The notes: generated by a model from the letters alone, not told the origin. Shown: positions 17,479-26,875, numbered from the stretch's first letter. The stretch is 64,000 bases of DNA from Marvinbryantia formatexigens DSM 14469 (GCF_025148285.1 NZ_CP102268.1:1240001-1304000); one strand, 5' to 3'. Program-made: numbers and translations.

Positions 17479-18399
17479 TCAAATCTGCAGCAGATATTCC
17501 TCCGCGTAATGCACGGCGACGGCACCGTCCGCCGCCGCTGTCACAATCTGGCGCAGCGCCTTCGTGCGGACATCACCTGCTGCAAACACTCCCGGCAGCG
17601 AGGTGCGCGTAGTCTCATCCGCTTTTATATACCCGGCGGCATCCAGCTCCAGCCGGTCTTTTACCAAATCTGTCACCGGTTTTCTTCCGATTGCCACAAA
17701 TACGCCGTCCAAAGCAATGTCCGTTTCCTCTCCGGTATGCACATTTTTCACCCTCAGCCCGTCCAGCCGGTCCGTATGCAGCAGCTCTGATACCGTGCTG
17801 TTCCAGACAAATTCGATATTCTCCGCCGACATCAGCGATTCATGATATACCTTCGATGCGCGCAAAGTATCTCTGCGGTGTACGACATACACTTTTTTCG
17901 CTACCCGTGCAAGAAGAAGCGCGTCTGCCGCCGCAGTATTGCCCCCGCCCACAACGGCAACCGTTTTTCCGCGGTAAAACATTCCGTCGCAGGCTGCGCA
18001 ATAATGTATACCGCGACCGGTAAACTCTTTTTCTCCCGGAAGCCCCATCTCGCGCGGCCCGGCCCCGGTGGAAACGATCACAGTGCGTCCATAAAACGTT
18101 CCGTCACTTGTACGCACTTCCTTTATATCCGGCGCAAGCTCCACAGAATGTACCTCTGTCAGCCTTGTCTGCGCGCCAAAACGTTCTGCACCCTTCCGCA
18201 TTTTTTCTCCGAGCAGGAAGCCGTCAATCCCCTCCTCAAATCCCGGATAATTATCAATCTGCTCCGTCTGCACCATCTGTCCTCCAACTGACATTTTTTC
18301 AAAAAGAATAGTATCCAGACCTGCCCGCGCTCCGTATAATGCCGCGGTATATCCACCCGGTCCGCCGCCAATAATCATCACATCATAAATATGTTTCAT
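17479..18399 (-). CDS. trxB: Thioredoxin reductase
   Basis: 306 residues from the ATG at 18399 (AAAAGGAGG 8 bases upstream; an ATG at 18444 lacks this). FAD-binding GGGPGGYTAA near residue 10, redox pair in CAACDG near residue 137, NADPH-binding VVGGGNTAAADA near 155 and FAD-closing GVFAAGDVRTKALRQ near 280. Reduces thioredoxin with NADPH; the thioredoxin gene lies about 3 kb away at 21514. Cytoplasmic. Confidence 0.96.
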   Translation of the reverse strand: MKHIYDVMIIGGGPGGYTAALYGARAGLDTILFEKMSVGGQMVQTEQIDNYPGFEEGIDGFLLGEKMRKGAERFGAQTRLTEVHSVELAPDIKEVRTSDGTFYGRTVIVSTGAGPREMGLPGEKEFTGRGIHYCAACDGMFYRGKTVAVVGGGNTAAADALLLARVAKKVYVVHRRDTLRASKVYHESLMSAENIEFVWNSTVSELLHTDRLDGLRVKNVHTGEETDIALDGVFVAIGRKPVTDLVKDRLELDAAGYIKADETTRTSLPGVFAAGDVRTKALRQIVTAAADGAVAVHYAEEYLLQI

Positions 18400-18567
18400 C
18401 GTACCGCCTCCTTTTTCGCATGTAGAAATGCTGTTATACAACATATCTGTTTTTTATAATATAACTCATTTTTCATGTTACTTCTGTGAGCTTGTCACAT
18501 TCTAGTTGAGGCTGGCGTGAACAATAACGATAAGAGCTCTTTTCCCATCCGGATATCCAAAAGGGTA

Positions 18568-18622
18568 TTGACACTTCCCATATATTTTTATATAATCCAG
18601 TTATATAATTATTTTATATAAC
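18568..18622 (+). promoter_or_regulatory. Consensus promoter and palindromic operator of the TetR gene
   Basis: TTGACA (18568-18573), exactly 17 bases, TATAAT (18591-18596). Just downstream is a perfect palindrome GTTATATAA-n5-TTATATAAC (18600-18622), where a repressor would block the start of transcription. The TetR protein encoded next is the obvious candidate, so the TetR-flavodoxin operon is probably autoregulated. Confidence 0.85.
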
Positions 18623-18649
18623 TTATTTATCAATGATTGGAGATAAACA

Positions 18650-19225
18650 ATGCCAAAGCAAAAAATCACAAAAGAAATGGTTGTCAATGCTGCTTTTGAA
18701 ATTGCCAGAAGCAGCGGTATGGAGCAGGTTATGGTAAAAAATATTGCTGACAAAATAGGCTGTTCTGTACAGCCAATTTACAGTTACTGCAATAATATGG
18801 ACGGACTGCGCCAGGATGTAATCGAAAAGGTAAATTGTTTTATACAGGAATATGTGACAAATCACATCGACATAAATGACCTGTTTCGCAGTTCGGGGCA
18901 CGCATATATCCGTCTGGCGAAAGAAGAGCCTCATTTGTTTAAAATCTTTATTTTGCACCAGCGCAGCGGGATTTCCTCACTGGATGATTTGTATCAGTCT
19001 GAAACAAATCCCGGTATCGCACAGTTTATTTCTGAAAAGCTGCACATCAGTCTGGCAAAAGCAAAGCAGTTGCATTTAAATATGCTTATTTATACAATCG
19101 GTATCGGCACTATTTTTTCCGTGACAATGCCGGGAATTTCGACCGACGAAATATATACACAGCAGGAAATTGCATATGAAGCCTTTTTAAAACAGGCATT
19201 AGATTGCAGGACTAGTGTATTCTGA
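18650..19225 (+). CDS. TetR/AcrR-family regulator
   Basis: 191 residues. N-terminal TetR HTH (about 8-55): TKEMVVNAAFEIARSSGMEQ, NIADKIGCSVQPIYSYCNN. The C-terminal ligand domain is helical, ends with a TetR_C-like region, and its ligand is unknown. It sits right behind an operator-like palindrome and is followed 39 bases later by a flavodoxin gene, so it likely controls that gene in response to a redox or small-molecule signal. The latter is inference. Confidence 0.88.
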   Translation: MPKQKITKEMVVNAAFEIARSSGMEQVMVKNIADKIGCSVQPIYSYCNNMDGLRQDVIEKVNCFIQEYVTNHIDINDLFRSSGHAYIRLAKEEPHLFKIFILHQRSGISSLDDLYQSETNPGIAQFISEKLHISLAKAKQLHLNMLIYTIGIGTIFSVTMPGISTDEIYTQQEIAYEAFLKQALDCRTSVF

Positions 19226-19264
19226 AAGCTGTTAAAAATACAGCAGAAAGAGAGATAATTCACT

Positions 19265-19810
19265 ATGAATAAAACAGCAGTTCTTTACAAATCAAAGTAT
19301 GGGGCAACCAAAAAATATGCCGCAATGTTAAAGGAAGAATTATCCTGTGACATTTATGAAGCCACTGATTATAAAAAGGTTCCGTTTGAAAATTATGACT
19401 GTATTATATTTGCCGGAGCAATCTATGCCGGTGGAATCTCCGGCTTAAATATCCTGCGGAAAATCCATAAAAATGGAAAGCATAAGAAACTTATCATATT
19501 ATGTGTCGGTGCGTCTCCCTTTGACGCGAAAGCAGTCGAAGAAGTCAGCGCACACAATTTAAAAGAAGACCTGAACGATATTCCCTTATTCTATGCGAGA
19601 GGGGCATGGAATGAAAGCGGCATGACCTTTAAAGACCGTACCTTGTGTAAAATGTTACAAAAAATGATTGCCCGACAGGATACCGCTTCCTTTGAGCCGT
19701 GGATGAAAGAGTTGCTTTGTTCACAGGGTAAAATATGTGACTGGACGGATAAGAAGTATCTGTTACCGCTTCTAAAATATCTCAAAGAAGAACCGTCCAC
19801 GCCAGCATAG
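19265..19810 (+). CDS. Flavodoxin-domain protein (HemG/Flavodoxin_5-like)
   Basis: 181 residues. FMN-binding loop at the start: TAVLYKSKYGATKKYAAML; second and third loops FAGAIYAGGISG and VGASPFDAKA. This resembles the menaquinone-dependent protoporphyrinogen-oxidase-like flavodoxins, but a heme role is not shown in a likely anaerobe. Shares the transcript with the TetR gene upstream. Confidence 0.85.
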   Translation: MNKTAVLYKSKYGATKKYAAMLKEELSCDIYEATDYKKVPFENYDCIIFAGAIYAGGISGLNILRKIHKNGKHKKLIILCVGASPFDAKAVEEVSAHNLKEDLNDIPLFYARGAWNESGMTFKDRTLCKMLQKMIARQDTASFEPWMKELLCSQGKICDWTDKKYLLPLLKYLKEEPSTPA

Positions 19811-20006
19811 AAAAATAAGACATCCCTTTCCCGATACCCGGTACCTAAAAGAGAAACCGCCCGTATTGCCATAAAAAGATAATACATCGACTGCCGAATA
19901 CCTCACAGCTGAGTCATCCCCCCGGCACAGAAAGAGAATCCCCGGCTTCCGGAGGCATCACAAAAACAGTATGTTGTAAGGCAGCATATCACGGAATCAA
20001 AATGTA

Positions 20007-20050
20007 ACTAAAAAACGTCCATTGGACGTTTTTGTCGTATGCATGGCAAC
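20007..20050. repeat. Dispersed palindromic repeat, copy 2
   Basis: AAAAACGTCC-AT-TGGACGTTTTT with the same TTGTCGTATGCATGGCAAC flank as at 15868-15911. Here it lies between the convergent flavodoxin and ferritin genes and could end both transcripts. The rest of the 279-base gap 19811-20089 shows nothing else. Confidence 0.85.
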
Positions 20051-20089
20051 AAAAAAAGCTGCACATCCTTTGCGATGCGCAGCCGTCTT

Positions 20090-20602
20090 TTATAATACCA
20101 GTGATGGCGCGGCGTATACTCTTGCACCAAGTTCACTGTCCAGCATGTACAGACTCTTTGAATCATCCCCGAACAATTCATATTTCTTAATAAGATTGTC
20201 CGTATTTTTCTCTTCCTCTCCCTGCTCTTTTACAAACCAGTCGAGAAACTGCATCGTACGGAAATCCTTCGCCGTATATGCCGCATCATAAATGTTATGT
20301 ATCAAACTCGTCACATACTGTTCATGTTTCAGAGCCTGCTCCAGAACAGTTCTGGCATCTTTCAGCTCCACCGCCGGCTTATCAATAGTTTCCAGCGTCA
20401 CTTTTTCCGCGTTGTTCTGCAGATACTGAATGAACAGCAGAGCATGGTCGCGCTCCTCCTGCGCCTGGATCTTAAACCAGTTCCCAAATCCGTCCAGACC
20501 GAGGTCATAATAAAAATTTGAAAAATCCAGATACAGATACGCAGAATAAAATTCCTTATTTACCTGCTTGTTTAATAATTCTACTACTTTCTTGTCCAGC
20601 AT
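20090..20602 (-). CDS. Ferritin (non-heme, bacterial FtnA type)
   Basis: 170 residues. Ferroxidase-centre ligands are recognisable: NKEFYSAYLYLDF (Glu in helix A), AQEERDHALLFIQY (Glu/Glu/His in helix B) and KEQGEEEKNTDNL (helix C/D glutamates). Stores iron as ferric mineral in the cytoplasm and limits peroxide chemistry. Divergent from the Crp-like gene 160 bases away; AGGATAAG is the ribosome site. Confidence 0.95.
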   Translation of the reverse strand: MLDKKVVELLNKQVNKEFYSAYLYLDFSNFYYDLGLDGFGNWFKIQAQEERDHALLFIQYLQNNAEKVTLETIDKPAVELKDARTVLEQALKHEQYVTSLIHNIYDAAYTAKDFRTMQFLDWFVKEQGEEEKNTDNLIKKYELFGDDSKSLYMLDSELGARVYAAPSLVL

Positions 20603-20761
20603 TTTCTTATCCTCCCAGTTCCGGCAGTATCATTGCTGCCACTAATTTCATTATAGTAAAATTACCGGAAATGTCAATGTTCCCGTCCAATGTCCGTAAC
20701 ACCATTGACATCATCTGCAATAACTTTTATAATGAGGGTGCTTTTGAAAGGAGCACTGACA

Positions 20762-21421
20762 ATGAATTTTGCCGATTATTTCCCTATGTGGAATAAACTG
20801 ACTCCCGCCCAGCAGAATACCCTGAAGGACACCGTCACCTTCCGTTCTGTAAAGAAGGGGACGGTCATTTACAATGGTTCAATGGACTGCATCGGACTCC
20901 TTCTGATTCAGACCGGGCTTCTGCGCGCTTATATTTTATCGGAGGACGGACGCGAAATCACGGTCTATCGTCTCTCCGATATGGATATCTGCCTGTTCTC
21001 TGCCTCCTGCATCATGCCGGGCATCCAGTTTGATTTAATCATCGAAGCGGAACAGGACACCTCGTTCTGGATTATTCCTGCCCGTGTATACAAGCAGCTT
21101 CTGGAAGCATCCGCGCCGCTCTCCAATTACACAAACGAGATTATGGCAAACCGTTTTTCCGATGTCATGTGGCTGATTGAACAGATCCTCTGGAAAAGTC
21201 TCGATAAGCGGCTGGCGGCTTTTCTTCTGGAAGAGGCTGCTCTTCAGGGAACGGAGCAGCTAAAGCTCACACACGAGACCATCGGGAATCACCTTGGAAC
21301 CGCCCGCGAGGTGATTACCCGGATGCTGCACTATTTTCAGAATGAAGGACTTGTAAAACTGACACGCGGCACCGTCGAAATTACGGACCGCAAAAAACTT
21401 GCGGCGCTCGCAGATGCCTGA
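20762..21421 (+). CDS. Crp/Fnr-family transcriptional regulator
   Basis: 219 residues from the ATG at 20762 (GAAAGGAG upstream; the frame is open to 20690 but without a ribosome site). Cyclic-nucleotide-binding-like beta roll (about 20-115) followed by a winged HTH: LTHETIGNHLGTAREVITRM. There is no N-terminal cysteine cluster for an iron-sulfur centre, so it is not a classical Fnr. Neighbours are ferritin and thioredoxin, which suggests a stress or redox response. Confidence 0.9.
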   Translation: MNFADYFPMWNKLTPAQQNTLKDTVTFRSVKKGTVIYNGSMDCIGLLLIQTGLLRAYILSEDGREITVYRLSDMDICLFSASCIMPGIQFDLIIEAEQDTSFWIIPARVYKQLLEASAPLSNYTNEIMANRFSDVMWLIEQILWKSLDKRLAAFLLEEAALQGTEQLKLTHETIGNHLGTAREVITRMLHYFQNEGLVKLTRGTVEITDRKKLAALADA

Positions 21422-21513
21422 ACATCCGCGGCACCGCACACATCCCCTTCGCCAGATACCAGACAGGATACATCACAAACGTACACATGCTCCCGCCAGA
21501 TACCGCGCGGCGC

Positions 21514-21819
21514 CTACAGCATTGCCAGGATATCCGCCTTTGGCTTCGCGCCAACCGAGCGGTTTACAATTTCTCCGTTCTTTACGACCATCAGCGTCGG
21601 AATGCTCATGACCTGATATGCCGATGCCAGCTCCTGCTCTTCGTCCACATTTACCTTGCACACTTTAATATCCGGTCTTTCCTCCGAGACCTCTTCTACA
21701 ATCGGTCCGACCATACGGCAGGGTCCGCACCAGGATGCCCAGAAATCCACCAGAACCGGCTTGTCGCTCTCTAATACTTCCTTCTGAAAATTATCTTTTG
21801 TTATATGTAATGCTGCCAT
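21514..21819 (-). CDS. trxA: Thioredoxin
   Basis: 101 residues, standard length. Active site WCGPC (Cys31/Cys34) in FWASWCGPCRM, cis-proline in SIPTLMVV. Reduces protein disulfides with electrons from TrxB. AAAGGAGG precedes the ATG. Converges with the Crp-like gene. Confidence 0.97.
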   Translation of the reverse strand: MAALHITKDNFQKEVLESDKPVLVDFWASWCGPCRMVGPIVEEVSEERPDIKVCKVNVDEEQELASAYQVMSIPTLMVVKNGEIVNRSVGAKPKADILAML

Positions 21820-21973
21820 AAAAAATTCCTCCTTTGTTTTACAGATACCGGCGTCCGAAAGTTTTCATCCCGGCGCAGCTCGCTTTCCGTTATGTCTTCC
21901 GTCCCGGTTTTCCTTTGATGTCTGTATCATACCGCAAAACAGAAACCGCTTCCGTGACAATATCACATACGCT

Positions 21974-22840
21974 TTATCCCCGGTATGCCCGCGGCGTCAC
22001 CCCATATCTCTTTTTAAACTGGCGGTTAAAATTAGAAAGATTTTCAAATCCGGCGTTTTCCGCAATCACCAGGATTTTATCATCTGTTTCGCGCAGATTT
22101 TCCGCCGCTGCCGCCAGCCTGCGCTCATTTAAGTATGCCAGAGGACTTGTGCCCGTCATCCGTTTAAACCAGCGCATAAAATGACTGCTGCTGCAGCCGC
22201 AGACCGCCGCCATGTCCGGAACCGTCAGCGGCTTTGCATAATCCTGTTCAATCCGCTGCAAAACCCTTTTCAGACGCTCCATATCCGGAGTGTCCCGCTC
22301 CGGCGCTTCCGGACACATGCGCAGCAGGTAAAGAAGCAGCTCCAGAAGCGCCGCCTTTACGCCCAGCTCGTAGCCCCGTTCCCGTGCGCTGCAGAGTTCC
22401 TCCGCCCGTCTGAGACACGCCGAAATCTGCTTGTATCCTGCATCCACCGGACTGAACACGGCAGGCTGCAGAAGCTGCCCCGATGCCAGCGGCACCAGAT
22501 ATTCCTTGTCGCATACATCAGCGGCGCCGCCTCCCAGAAACTCCACCTCAAAAATAATATTCTCATATTCCATATTGTATCCCGCTGCCGCGTATATTGC
22601 ATGCAATGTTCCCGGCGGCATCACAAAAATGTCCCCGCTTCTTGCTTCCTGCATATTCCGTCCGGTCTGTATTCTGCCCGTTCCCTTTTTCACAAAAATA
22701 ATCTCCATACTTTTGTGCCAGTGCAGGGCAACCGACGGAAAATCCCCCGGTATTGTACAAGGATAAATATTAAAGGGAAACATTGTACTCCCATGCTTCT
22801 TCGTCTCCTGAAAAGATTCCAGTTCTTTTTTTCTATCCAA
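21974..22840 (-). CDS. AraC-family regulator with cupin sensor domain
   Basis: About 288 residues. N-terminal cupin-like domain (HWHKSMEIIFVKKGTG ... GDIFVMPPGTLHAI) and C-terminal double HTH: TVPDMAAVCGCSSSHFMRWF and NAGFENLSNFNRQFKKRYGV, ending PRAYRG. I favour a TTG start at 22840 because GGAGGGGAG lies 6 bases upstream; an in-frame ATG at 22861 has no ribosome site. The open frame runs on to 23119 only through out-of-phase 59-bp repeats. Divergent from the glycogen phosphorylase gene, so it may control it. Confidence 0.85.
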   Translation of the reverse strand: MDRKKELESFQETKKHGSTMFPFNIYPCTIPGDFPSVALHWHKSMEIIFVKKGTGRIQTGRNMQEARSGDIFVMPPGTLHAIYAAAGYNMEYENIIFEVEFLGGGAADVCDKEYLVPLASGQLLQPAVFSPVDAGYKQISACLRRAEELCSARERGYELGVKAALLELLLYLLRMCPEAPERDTPDMERLKRVLQRIEQDYAKPLTVPDMAAVCGCSSSHFMRWFKRMTGTSPLAYLNERRLAAAAENLRETDDKILVIAENAGFENLSNFNRQFKKRYGVTPRAYRG

Positions 22841-22876
22841 AACGCGCTCCCCTCCGGTCATTTTCCACATTTTTCT

Positions 22877-23030
22877 GTTTTGCATAATCCGTCCGCGGTC
22901 CGCTTCTCGCTCCGGTCCTTCTGCCGTTTTTTTCCGTTTTGCATAATCTGCCCGCGGTCCGCTTCTCGCGCCGGTCCTTCTGCCAGTTTTCTCCGTTTTG
23001 CATAATCTGCCCGCGGTCCGTTTCCATCCC
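22877..23030. repeat. Tandem 59-bp repeats upstream of the AraC gene
   Basis: Units begin with GTTTTGCATAATC at 22877, 22936 and 22995 (59-bp period, third unit cut short). 59 is not a multiple of 3, so each unit shifts the frame. On the minus strand each unit carries an ATG in GATTATGCAAAAC. The array occupies the leader of the AraC gene in the divergent region shared with glycogen phosphorylase. Confidence 0.9.
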
Positions 23031-23149
23031 GCATCGGATGATAGAATAGTACCATATTCTGCTATGATTTTGCAAGAAAACATAAGATGTTTATGATAAT
23101 AATATAATACAAAGAACACAAACCGCTGTCTGAAGAAAGGAGCATTTCC

Positions 23150-25417
23150 ATGAACAAAGAACTTAATCGTAAGCTTATGACTTTCTGCGGAAAACCGCTG
23201 GAGGCGGCATCCGACGAAGAGATTTATACAGCGCTGCTGAATCTGGTACAGGAGCTGGGACAGAAAAATGTGAAGCCGGTCACCGGGCGGAAGCTTTATT
23301 ATATCTCAGCAGAATTTTTAATCGGCAAGCTGCTTTCCAACAATCTGATTAATCTCGGCATTTACGACGATGTGCGCGAAATCTTAAAGGAAGCGGGCAA
23401 AAACCTTTCCGATATTGAAGAGCTGGAGCCGGAACCAAGCCTCGGCAACGGCGGTCTCGGACGCCTCGCAGCCTGTTTTCTGGACAGTCTCGCCACACTG
23501 GACCTGCCGGGCGACGGCATCGGGCTGCGTTATCACTGCGGGCTGTTCCGCCAGAGCTTTCAGAACGATGTCCAGAGCGAAGCTCCGGATTTCTGGCTGA
23601 CAGACAATTCCCCGGCGGAAAAGACCGACATCGTTTATCCGGTGCAGCTTGCCGGGAAAGAATATTCTGCAAGGCTTTATAAGCTGAAGGTCACCGGCTA
23701 CAACGGGCGCACCAACAGCCTCAACCTGTTCGATCTGGACACCGTCGATGAATCGCTGATTGCCGACGGAATTTCCTTCGACAAAACGGATATCGAAAAA
23801 AATCTGACACTGTTTCTCTACCCGGATGACTCGGACGAAGCCGGACGCCTGCTGCGTATTTATCAGCAGTATCTGATGGTTTCCGCCGGTGCCCAGCTTA
23901 TTTTATCTGAATGCGAAGCGCGCGGCTGTGATTTCCACAATCTTGCCGACTACGCCGCCATCCAGATTAACGATACGCATCCGAGCATGGTCATTCCGGA
24001 GCTGATTCGTCTCCTTGGCGAGAAAGGCATTGATTTTGAGGAAGCTGTGCAGATTGTCACCGATACCTGCGCCTACACAAATCACACAATTCTGGCGGAA
24101 GCGCTGGAAAAATGGCCGCGCCATTTCCTTGACCAGGTCGTACCGCAGCTTATGCCTGTGATTGAAAAACTTGACGCTCTGGCGCGCACGCGCACAGATG
24201 ATGAGAGCTGCGCCATCATCGACAACTGGCAGGTAGTGCACATGGCAAATATGGATATCCATTTTACCCATTCCACAAACGGCGTTGCCGCACTGCACAC
24301 ACAGATTCTGAAGGACAGCGAGCTGGCGAATTTTTACCGCCTCTATCCGGAGAAATTTAACAATAAAACAAACGGCATTACCTTCCGCCGCTGGCTTCTG
24401 GAATGCAACCCGGCACTGGCAGGAGAAATCGAAACGCTGATTGGTCCCGGCTTTAAGCAGAACGCCGACGAGCTGGAAAAGCTTCTGGATTTTACAGAGG
24501 ATGAGCAGGTGCTGAAGCAGCTTACAGATATTAAAAAGGCAAATAAAAAAGCTCTGGCAGACTGGCTGTATCACAAACAGGGTGTGACAATTAATCCCGA
24601 CGCCATGTTCGCGATCCAGTCGAAGCGTCTGCACGAATATAAGCGCCAGCAGCTCAATCTGCTGTTCCTCATTCATCAGTACCTGGAGATAAAAGCGGGA
24701 CACACCCCCGCCGTTCCGCTGGTAAGTATTTTCGGTGCAAAAGCCGCGCCCGCCTATACGATTGCCAAGGATATCATCCATGCGCTGATCGCACTGTCAA
24801 AGGTCGTTGCCGCGGACCCGCAGGCTGCGCCGTGGCTGCAGATTGTTTTTGTGGAAAATTATAACGTAACGGCGGCGGAGAAAATGATTCCGGCATGTGA
24901 CCTTTCCGAGCAGATCAGTCTTGCCTCCAAGGAAGCCTCCGGCACCGGAAATATGAAGTTTATGTTAAACGGCGCACTGACCCTGGGCACAATGGACGGC
25001 GCAAATGTGGAAATCGCGGAACGCGTGGGAAATGATCATATCTATATTTTCGGACAGAGCAGCAAGCAGGTCATCGACCGCTACGCAAAGGGCGATTACT
25101 GCTCGCATGACTGGTACGAGAGCGACCCGAACATCCGCCGCGCCATTGATTTTCTGTGCGGCCCCGAAATGCTGAAGGCAGGACACGAAGAAAACCTGTC
25201 CCGTCTGCGCAACGAGCTGCTTCACAAAGACTGGTTCCAGACGCTGCCGGACTTCAACGCCTATCTGGTGCGCAAAGGACAGGCGATGGCGGACTACGCT
25301 CACAGCCCGCAGGAATGGAGCAGAAAGGCACTTGTGAATATTGCAAAAGCAGGCTTCTTCTCCTCCGACCGCACCATCGCAGAATACAACCGCGATATCT
25401 GGCATCTGGGAAAGTAA
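23150..25417 (+). CDS. glgP: Glycogen/maltodextrin phosphorylase
   Basis: 755 residues, on the short (MalP-like) side for the family. Breaks alpha-1,4-glucan with phosphate to glucose-1-phosphate. PLP-lysine region EASGTGNMKFMLNGALTLGT near residue 590, substrate and phosphate sites NGGLGRLAACF, INDTHP, and NGVAALHTQIL. Cytoplasmic homodimer in known cases. GAAAGGAG before the ATG. Divergent from the AraC-type regulator. Confidence 0.96.
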   Translation: MNKELNRKLMTFCGKPLEAASDEEIYTALLNLVQELGQKNVKPVTGRKLYYISAEFLIGKLLSNNLINLGIYDDVREILKEAGKNLSDIEELEPEPSLGNGGLGRLAACFLDSLATLDLPGDGIGLRYHCGLFRQSFQNDVQSEAPDFWLTDNSPAEKTDIVYPVQLAGKEYSARLYKLKVTGYNGRTNSLNLFDLDTVDESLIADGISFDKTDIEKNLTLFLYPDDSDEAGRLLRIYQQYLMVSAGAQLILSECEARGCDFHNLADYAAIQINDTHPSMVIPELIRLLGEKGIDFEEAVQIVTDTCAYTNHTILAEALEKWPRHFLDQVVPQLMPVIEKLDALARTRTDDESCAIIDNWQVVHMANMDIHFTHSTNGVAALHTQILKDSELANFYRLYPEKFNNKTNGITFRRWLLECNPALAGEIETLIGPGFKQNADELEKLLDFTEDEQVLKQLTDIKKANKKALADWLYHKQGVTINPDAMFAIQSKRLHEYKRQQLNLLFLIHQYLEIKAGHTPAVPLVSIFGAKAAPAYTIAKDIIHALIALSKVVAADPQAAPWLQIVFVENYNVTAAEKMIPACDLSEQISLASKEASGTGNMKFMLNGALTLGTMDGANVEIAERVGNDHIYIFGQSSKQVIDRYAKGDYCSHDWYESDPNIRRAIDFLCGPEMLKAGHEENLSRLRNELLHKDWFQTLPDFNAYLVRKGQAMADYAHSPQEWSRKALVNIAKAGFFSSDRTIAEYNRDIWHLGK

Positions 25418-25574
25418 AATATCGACGCAGGCACAGCCGCCCGGCTCGTTGCCTGCGGGAATAAAATATCGGCGCGGATGTCCTGGAAGCTTCTCGGATA
25501 AATCTGATAAACTACCGCATTTTTTCACCGGTGTGTCTTTTTGTCTTTTGTCATTTATAATCGCGCACATCCGT

Positions 25575-25631
25575 AAAAATGGGAAATACAGCCCTTAGCA
25601 GGTAAACCTGCATGGTCTGATTTCCCATTTT
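25575..25631. terminator. Bidirectional terminator between glgP and the GltD-like gene
   Basis: AAAATGGGAAAT at 25575-25586 pairs with ATTTCCCATTTT at 25620-25631 around an inner hairpin (GCAGGTAAACCTGC). It separates two convergent genes. Confidence 0.75.
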
Positions 25632-25654
25632 CCTTAGCATGGCTGAATTGTTAC

Positions 25655-26875
25655 CTACAGACTTTGCATATACTCGTCCATCGCTTCGGCAACACCCTTG
25701 GAATGGGCGACCGCCTCCACGACAGTGCGTGCGCCGTTTACAACATCGCCGCTGGCAAAGATGCCCGGTTTTGTGGTATGACCCCGTTCGTCTGTTACCA
25801 GCAGGCCTCTCTCGTCCGCTTCCAGCCCTTCGGTATTTTTTACAAGGCGGTTCATCGGTCCCTGGCTGATGGACACAATTACGCTGTCCGCCGGGTACAG
25901 CTTTTCGGTATCCGGTATCTGCTCAACGCTTCCGTCCTCGTGCTCAATCACATCGGCGAAAATGACGCCCTCGTCGGTAATCTCCACCGGCGCTTTACAA
26001 TAGAAAAATTCCACGCCCTCCAGCACCGCATAATCAAATTCATGCTTGCTCGCCGCCACGGTCGAGTTGCGCGAAAAGCACTGCAGATAGCGCACACCGT
26101 GCCGGAGCGCCGTGCGCGCCACATCCATCGCGGCATTGCCCGCTCCGATCACGATCACGCGCTCACCCAGATGGTAATTGTCCGGGCTGTTCAGATAGTT
26201 GATGCCGAAATGCACATGTCCCAGCGTCTCGCCCTTGATGTGAAGCATATTCGGCTTCCACACGCCTGTACCGACAAAAATTGCCTTGTAGCCGTCACGG
26301 AACAAATCATCGATGGAAATATCCGCGCCGATGGTCGTGTTCGGGCGCACCTTGATGTCCTTGAGCAGCAGATGCCGGTACTCAAAGTCGTCGAGCACGC
26401 TCTTGGGCAGGCGGAATTCCGGGATGCCGTAGCGGAGCACGCCGCCGATTTTTTCTTTTCCTTCAAAAATGGTCACCTGGTAGCCCTTGCGCGCCAGAAT
26501 CACCGCAATCGTCAGCCCGGCAGGTCCGGAGCCGATGATGGCGGCGCGCATTCCGTTGGACGGTGCCGGTCCCTTCACCATCTTAGAGCTGTAGGTGGTT
26601 GAAATATAATTCTCAATAACGGAGAAATGCACCGGAGCACCCTTTCTTCCCAGCACGCAATGTCCCTCGCACTGATTTTCGTGATTGCATACGAGACTGC
26701 ATACGGTCGTCAGCGGATTGTTCTCGAACAACGTCCAGCCCGCCTCATCCAGCTTGCCGTCCAGCATCAGCCGGATAACCTTCGGGATTGGTGTGCTGAT
26801 GGGACACCCCTTCTGACACTGCGGATTTTTGCAGTTCAGGCAGTGATTCGCCTCGTCTAAAACATGAATTGCCAT
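25655..26875 (-). CDS. GltD-like NAD(P)H flavoprotein (glutamate synthase small-subunit family)
   Basis: 406 residues. N-terminal domain with two 4Fe-4S-type cysteine clusters: CLNCKNPQCQKGC and CSLVCNHENQCEGHC. Then FAD-binding GSGPAGLTIAVIL near residue 113, NAD(P)-binding GAGNAAMDVARTAL near 243 and the closing GIFASGDVVNGARTV. This is the architecture of GltD, NfnB and related electron-transfer subunits. No large subunit (gltB or nfnA) is adjacent, so the partner is encoded elsewhere or the protein acts alone. AGGGGG precedes the ATG. Confidence 0.92.
   Translation of the reverse strand: MAIHVLDEANHCLNCKNPQCQKGCPISTPIPKVIRLMLDGKLDEAGWTLFENNPLTTVCSLVCNHENQCEGHCVLGRKGAPVHFSVIENYISTTYSSKMVKGPAPSNGMRAAIIGSGPAGLTIAVILARKGYQVTIFEGKEKIGGVLRYGIPEFRLPKSVLDDFEYRHLLLKDIKVRPNTTIGADISIDDLFRDGYKAIFVGTGVWKPNMLHIKGETLGHVHFGINYLNSPDNYHLGERVIVIGAGNAAMDVARTALRHGVRYLQCFSRNSTVAASKHEFDYAVLEGVEFFYCKAPVEITDEGVIFADVIEHEDGSVEQIPDTEKLYPADSVIVSISQGPMNRLVKNTEGLEADERGLLVTDERGHTTKPGIFASGDVVNGARTVVEAVAHSKGVAEAMDEYMQSL

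Noticed and set aside
23903-24781. A 292-codon minus-strand frame inside glgP
   Set aside because: Antisense to conserved catalytic regions of glycogen phosphorylase; no start signal.
25664-26602. A 312-codon plus-strand frame
   Set aside because: Complete overlap with the GltD-like gene on the other strand, which has clear FAD, NAD and iron-sulfur motifs.
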